A stretch of 52,542 bases of DNA, from contig JANQNN010000018.1 of the NCBI GenBank assembly GCA_028279545.1, positions 1 to 52,542 of the forward strand, read 5' to 3'. Shown piece after piece: positions 52,064 through 52,542 of the stretch (positions within the stretch are counted from its first letter, which is position 1; each line of letters opens with the position of its first letter). This DNA is from Nitrosopumilaceae archaeon. Its GTDB lineage: Archaea; Thermoproteota; Nitrososphaeria; Nitrososphaerales; Nitrosopumilaceae. The translations under genes were made by a program, and so were the position numbers. Under the pieces are notes generated by a model. It saw only the letters and a program-made list of their open reading frames with translations. It did no database searches and was not told where the DNA came from.

Positions 52064-52542
52064 TTAATCATTTGTTTTAGAATTTTCTCGAGTTTCAAGG
52101 TCAGTAATTTGTTTTTCTAATTTCTCTAGTCTGGCCAGTTGTTCTGGTGAGGGTTCAGACTCTGAAACAGTTCTTGATGTTTTACTTTGCTTTTTTGAGG
52201 TTTTTTTCTTAGGCTTTTTGGACTTTTTTGTTGTTTTTGGTTTCTTTTTAGTTTGGGATTCTAGTTCTTCAATTTGTTTTCCTAGTTGTTCTAGTCTGGC
52301 TATTTGTTCAGGTGTAGCTTCTTCTGGTTCTGGCGTAGCATCTGGTTCTACAACTGGTTCTTCTTTGCTAGATTGAGATTCTAGTTCTTCAATTTGTTTT
52401 TCTAGTTGTTCTAGTCTGGCTATTTGTTCAGGTGTAGCTTCTTCTGGTTCTGGCGTAGCTTCTGGTTCTACAACTGGTTCTGGTGCAAGATCAAGCTCTT
52501 GAGGAAGTTCTGCTGCATTTTCTTTGGGTAAAGTTCCTCTTG
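52064..52542 (-). CDS. Pro/Glu-repeat coiled-coil protein with lysine-rich segment (5' end outside window)
   Basis: The minus-strand frame runs from the right edge to a TAA at 52064-52066, giving 158 visible residues. It contains two 40-residue repeats made of EPVVEP-x-ATPEPEEATPEQ and ARLEQLEKQIEELES-type helices, then a lysine-rich patch (KKKPKTTKKSKKPKKKTSKK) and a third, diverged copy (PSPEQLARLEKLEKQITDLE) at the C-terminus. The helices should form short coiled coils joined by extended Pro/Glu linkers. The N-terminus is missing, so a signal peptide or other domains cannot be excluded. Confidence 0.75.
   Translation of the reverse strand, partial: RGTLPKENAAELPQELDLAPEPVVEPEATPEPEEATPEQIARLEQLEKQIEELESQSSKEEPVVEPDATPEPEEATPEQIARLEQLGKQIEELESQTKKKPKTTKKSKKPKKKTSKKQSKTSRTVSESEPSPEQLARLEKLEKQITDLETRENSKTND
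52257..52481. repeat. Near-identical 120-bp tandem duplication
   Basis: Bases 52257-52360 recur at 52377-52480 with a fixed period of 120 bp; I see two differences (52281 C against 52401 T, and 52340 A against 52460 T). The unit codes for 40 residues in phase. A diverged third copy of its helix-coding half lies at about 52095-52150. Near identity suggests a recent duplication or gene conversion. Confidence 0.9.

Overview
The window reads as a chromosomal segment of an AT-rich ammonia-oxidising archaeon (Thaumarchaeota/Nitrososphaerota, most like the Nitrosopumilaceae). The archaeal assignment rests on ribosomal proteins L44e and S27e, an exosome Csl4 subunit, a group II chaperonin (thermosome), Dph2, the tRNA-Ile2 agmatidine synthase TiaS, an archaeal MptE-type pterin pyrophosphokinase, CobY in place of CobU, and an initiator tRNA with an A1:U72 pair and a non-canonical intron. 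The narrower assignment is inference: low GC, very compact genes, many TTG/GTG starts, late cobalamin genes, class II HMG-CoA reductase and the mixture of small secreted proteins. No ammonia monooxygenase or rRNA gene lies in the window.

Layout. 1-8.2 kb is a surface-glycan region: a sulfotransferase fragment, a complete sulfotransferase, two SAM methyltransferases, an SGNH-like/MBOAT O-acylation pair, a GT2 glycosyltransferase and a phosphoglucose/phosphomannose isomerase, followed by a GT-C type membrane protein (8.4-9.6 kb). No transposase or integrase is visible. 9.6-12.6 kb carries a secreted protein and the thrC / MoaD-E1 fusion pair. 13.4-20.8 kb is an almost complete histidine operon, in transcription order hisG-hisD-hisC-HAD-hisB-hisH-hisA-hisF-hisI on the minus strand. 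Upstream of it are class II HMG-CoA reductase (isoprenoid lipids) and a PQQ-type sugar dehydrogenase homologue.

23.2-28.9 kb is an information-processing stretch: an initiator tRNA interrupted in its D-loop by a putative 15-nt intron, tiaS, dph2, a TPR protein, a medium-chain dehydrogenase, csl4 and pheA. 28.9-31 kb holds small membrane and secreted proteins, one with pentapeptide repeats. 31.1-36.3 kb has purine and pterin genes (guaB, folP-like, mptE-like, guaA); 36.4-41.1 kb a small conserved protein, a ROK sugar kinase, a thermosome subunit and adenine deaminase; 41.2-41.7 kb rpl44e and rps27e. 41.6-45.8 kb is a five-gene late cobalamin operon (cobD, a shortened cbiP, cbiB, cobS, cobY) on the minus strand. 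45.9-48.1 kb is a large secreted protein with fourteen YVTN repeats, apparently two seven-bladed propellers. 48.4-51 kb has asd, an Lrp/AsnC regulator and ctaB. The right edge has two convergent genes for lysine-rich helical proteins.

How the parts fit together: most of the window is housekeeping biosynthesis (His, Thr/Asp-family, Phe, GMP, pterin, B12, heme O) in tightly overlapping operons, interrupted by cell-surface genes. The points most worth a second look are the intron-bearing initiator tRNA, the MoaD-E1 fusion abutting thrC, the CbiP lacking its glutaminase domain in an organism that lives on ammonia, and the HAD protein inside the his operon as candidate histidinol-phosphatase. All functional calls come from reading motifs by eye; no database search was run.
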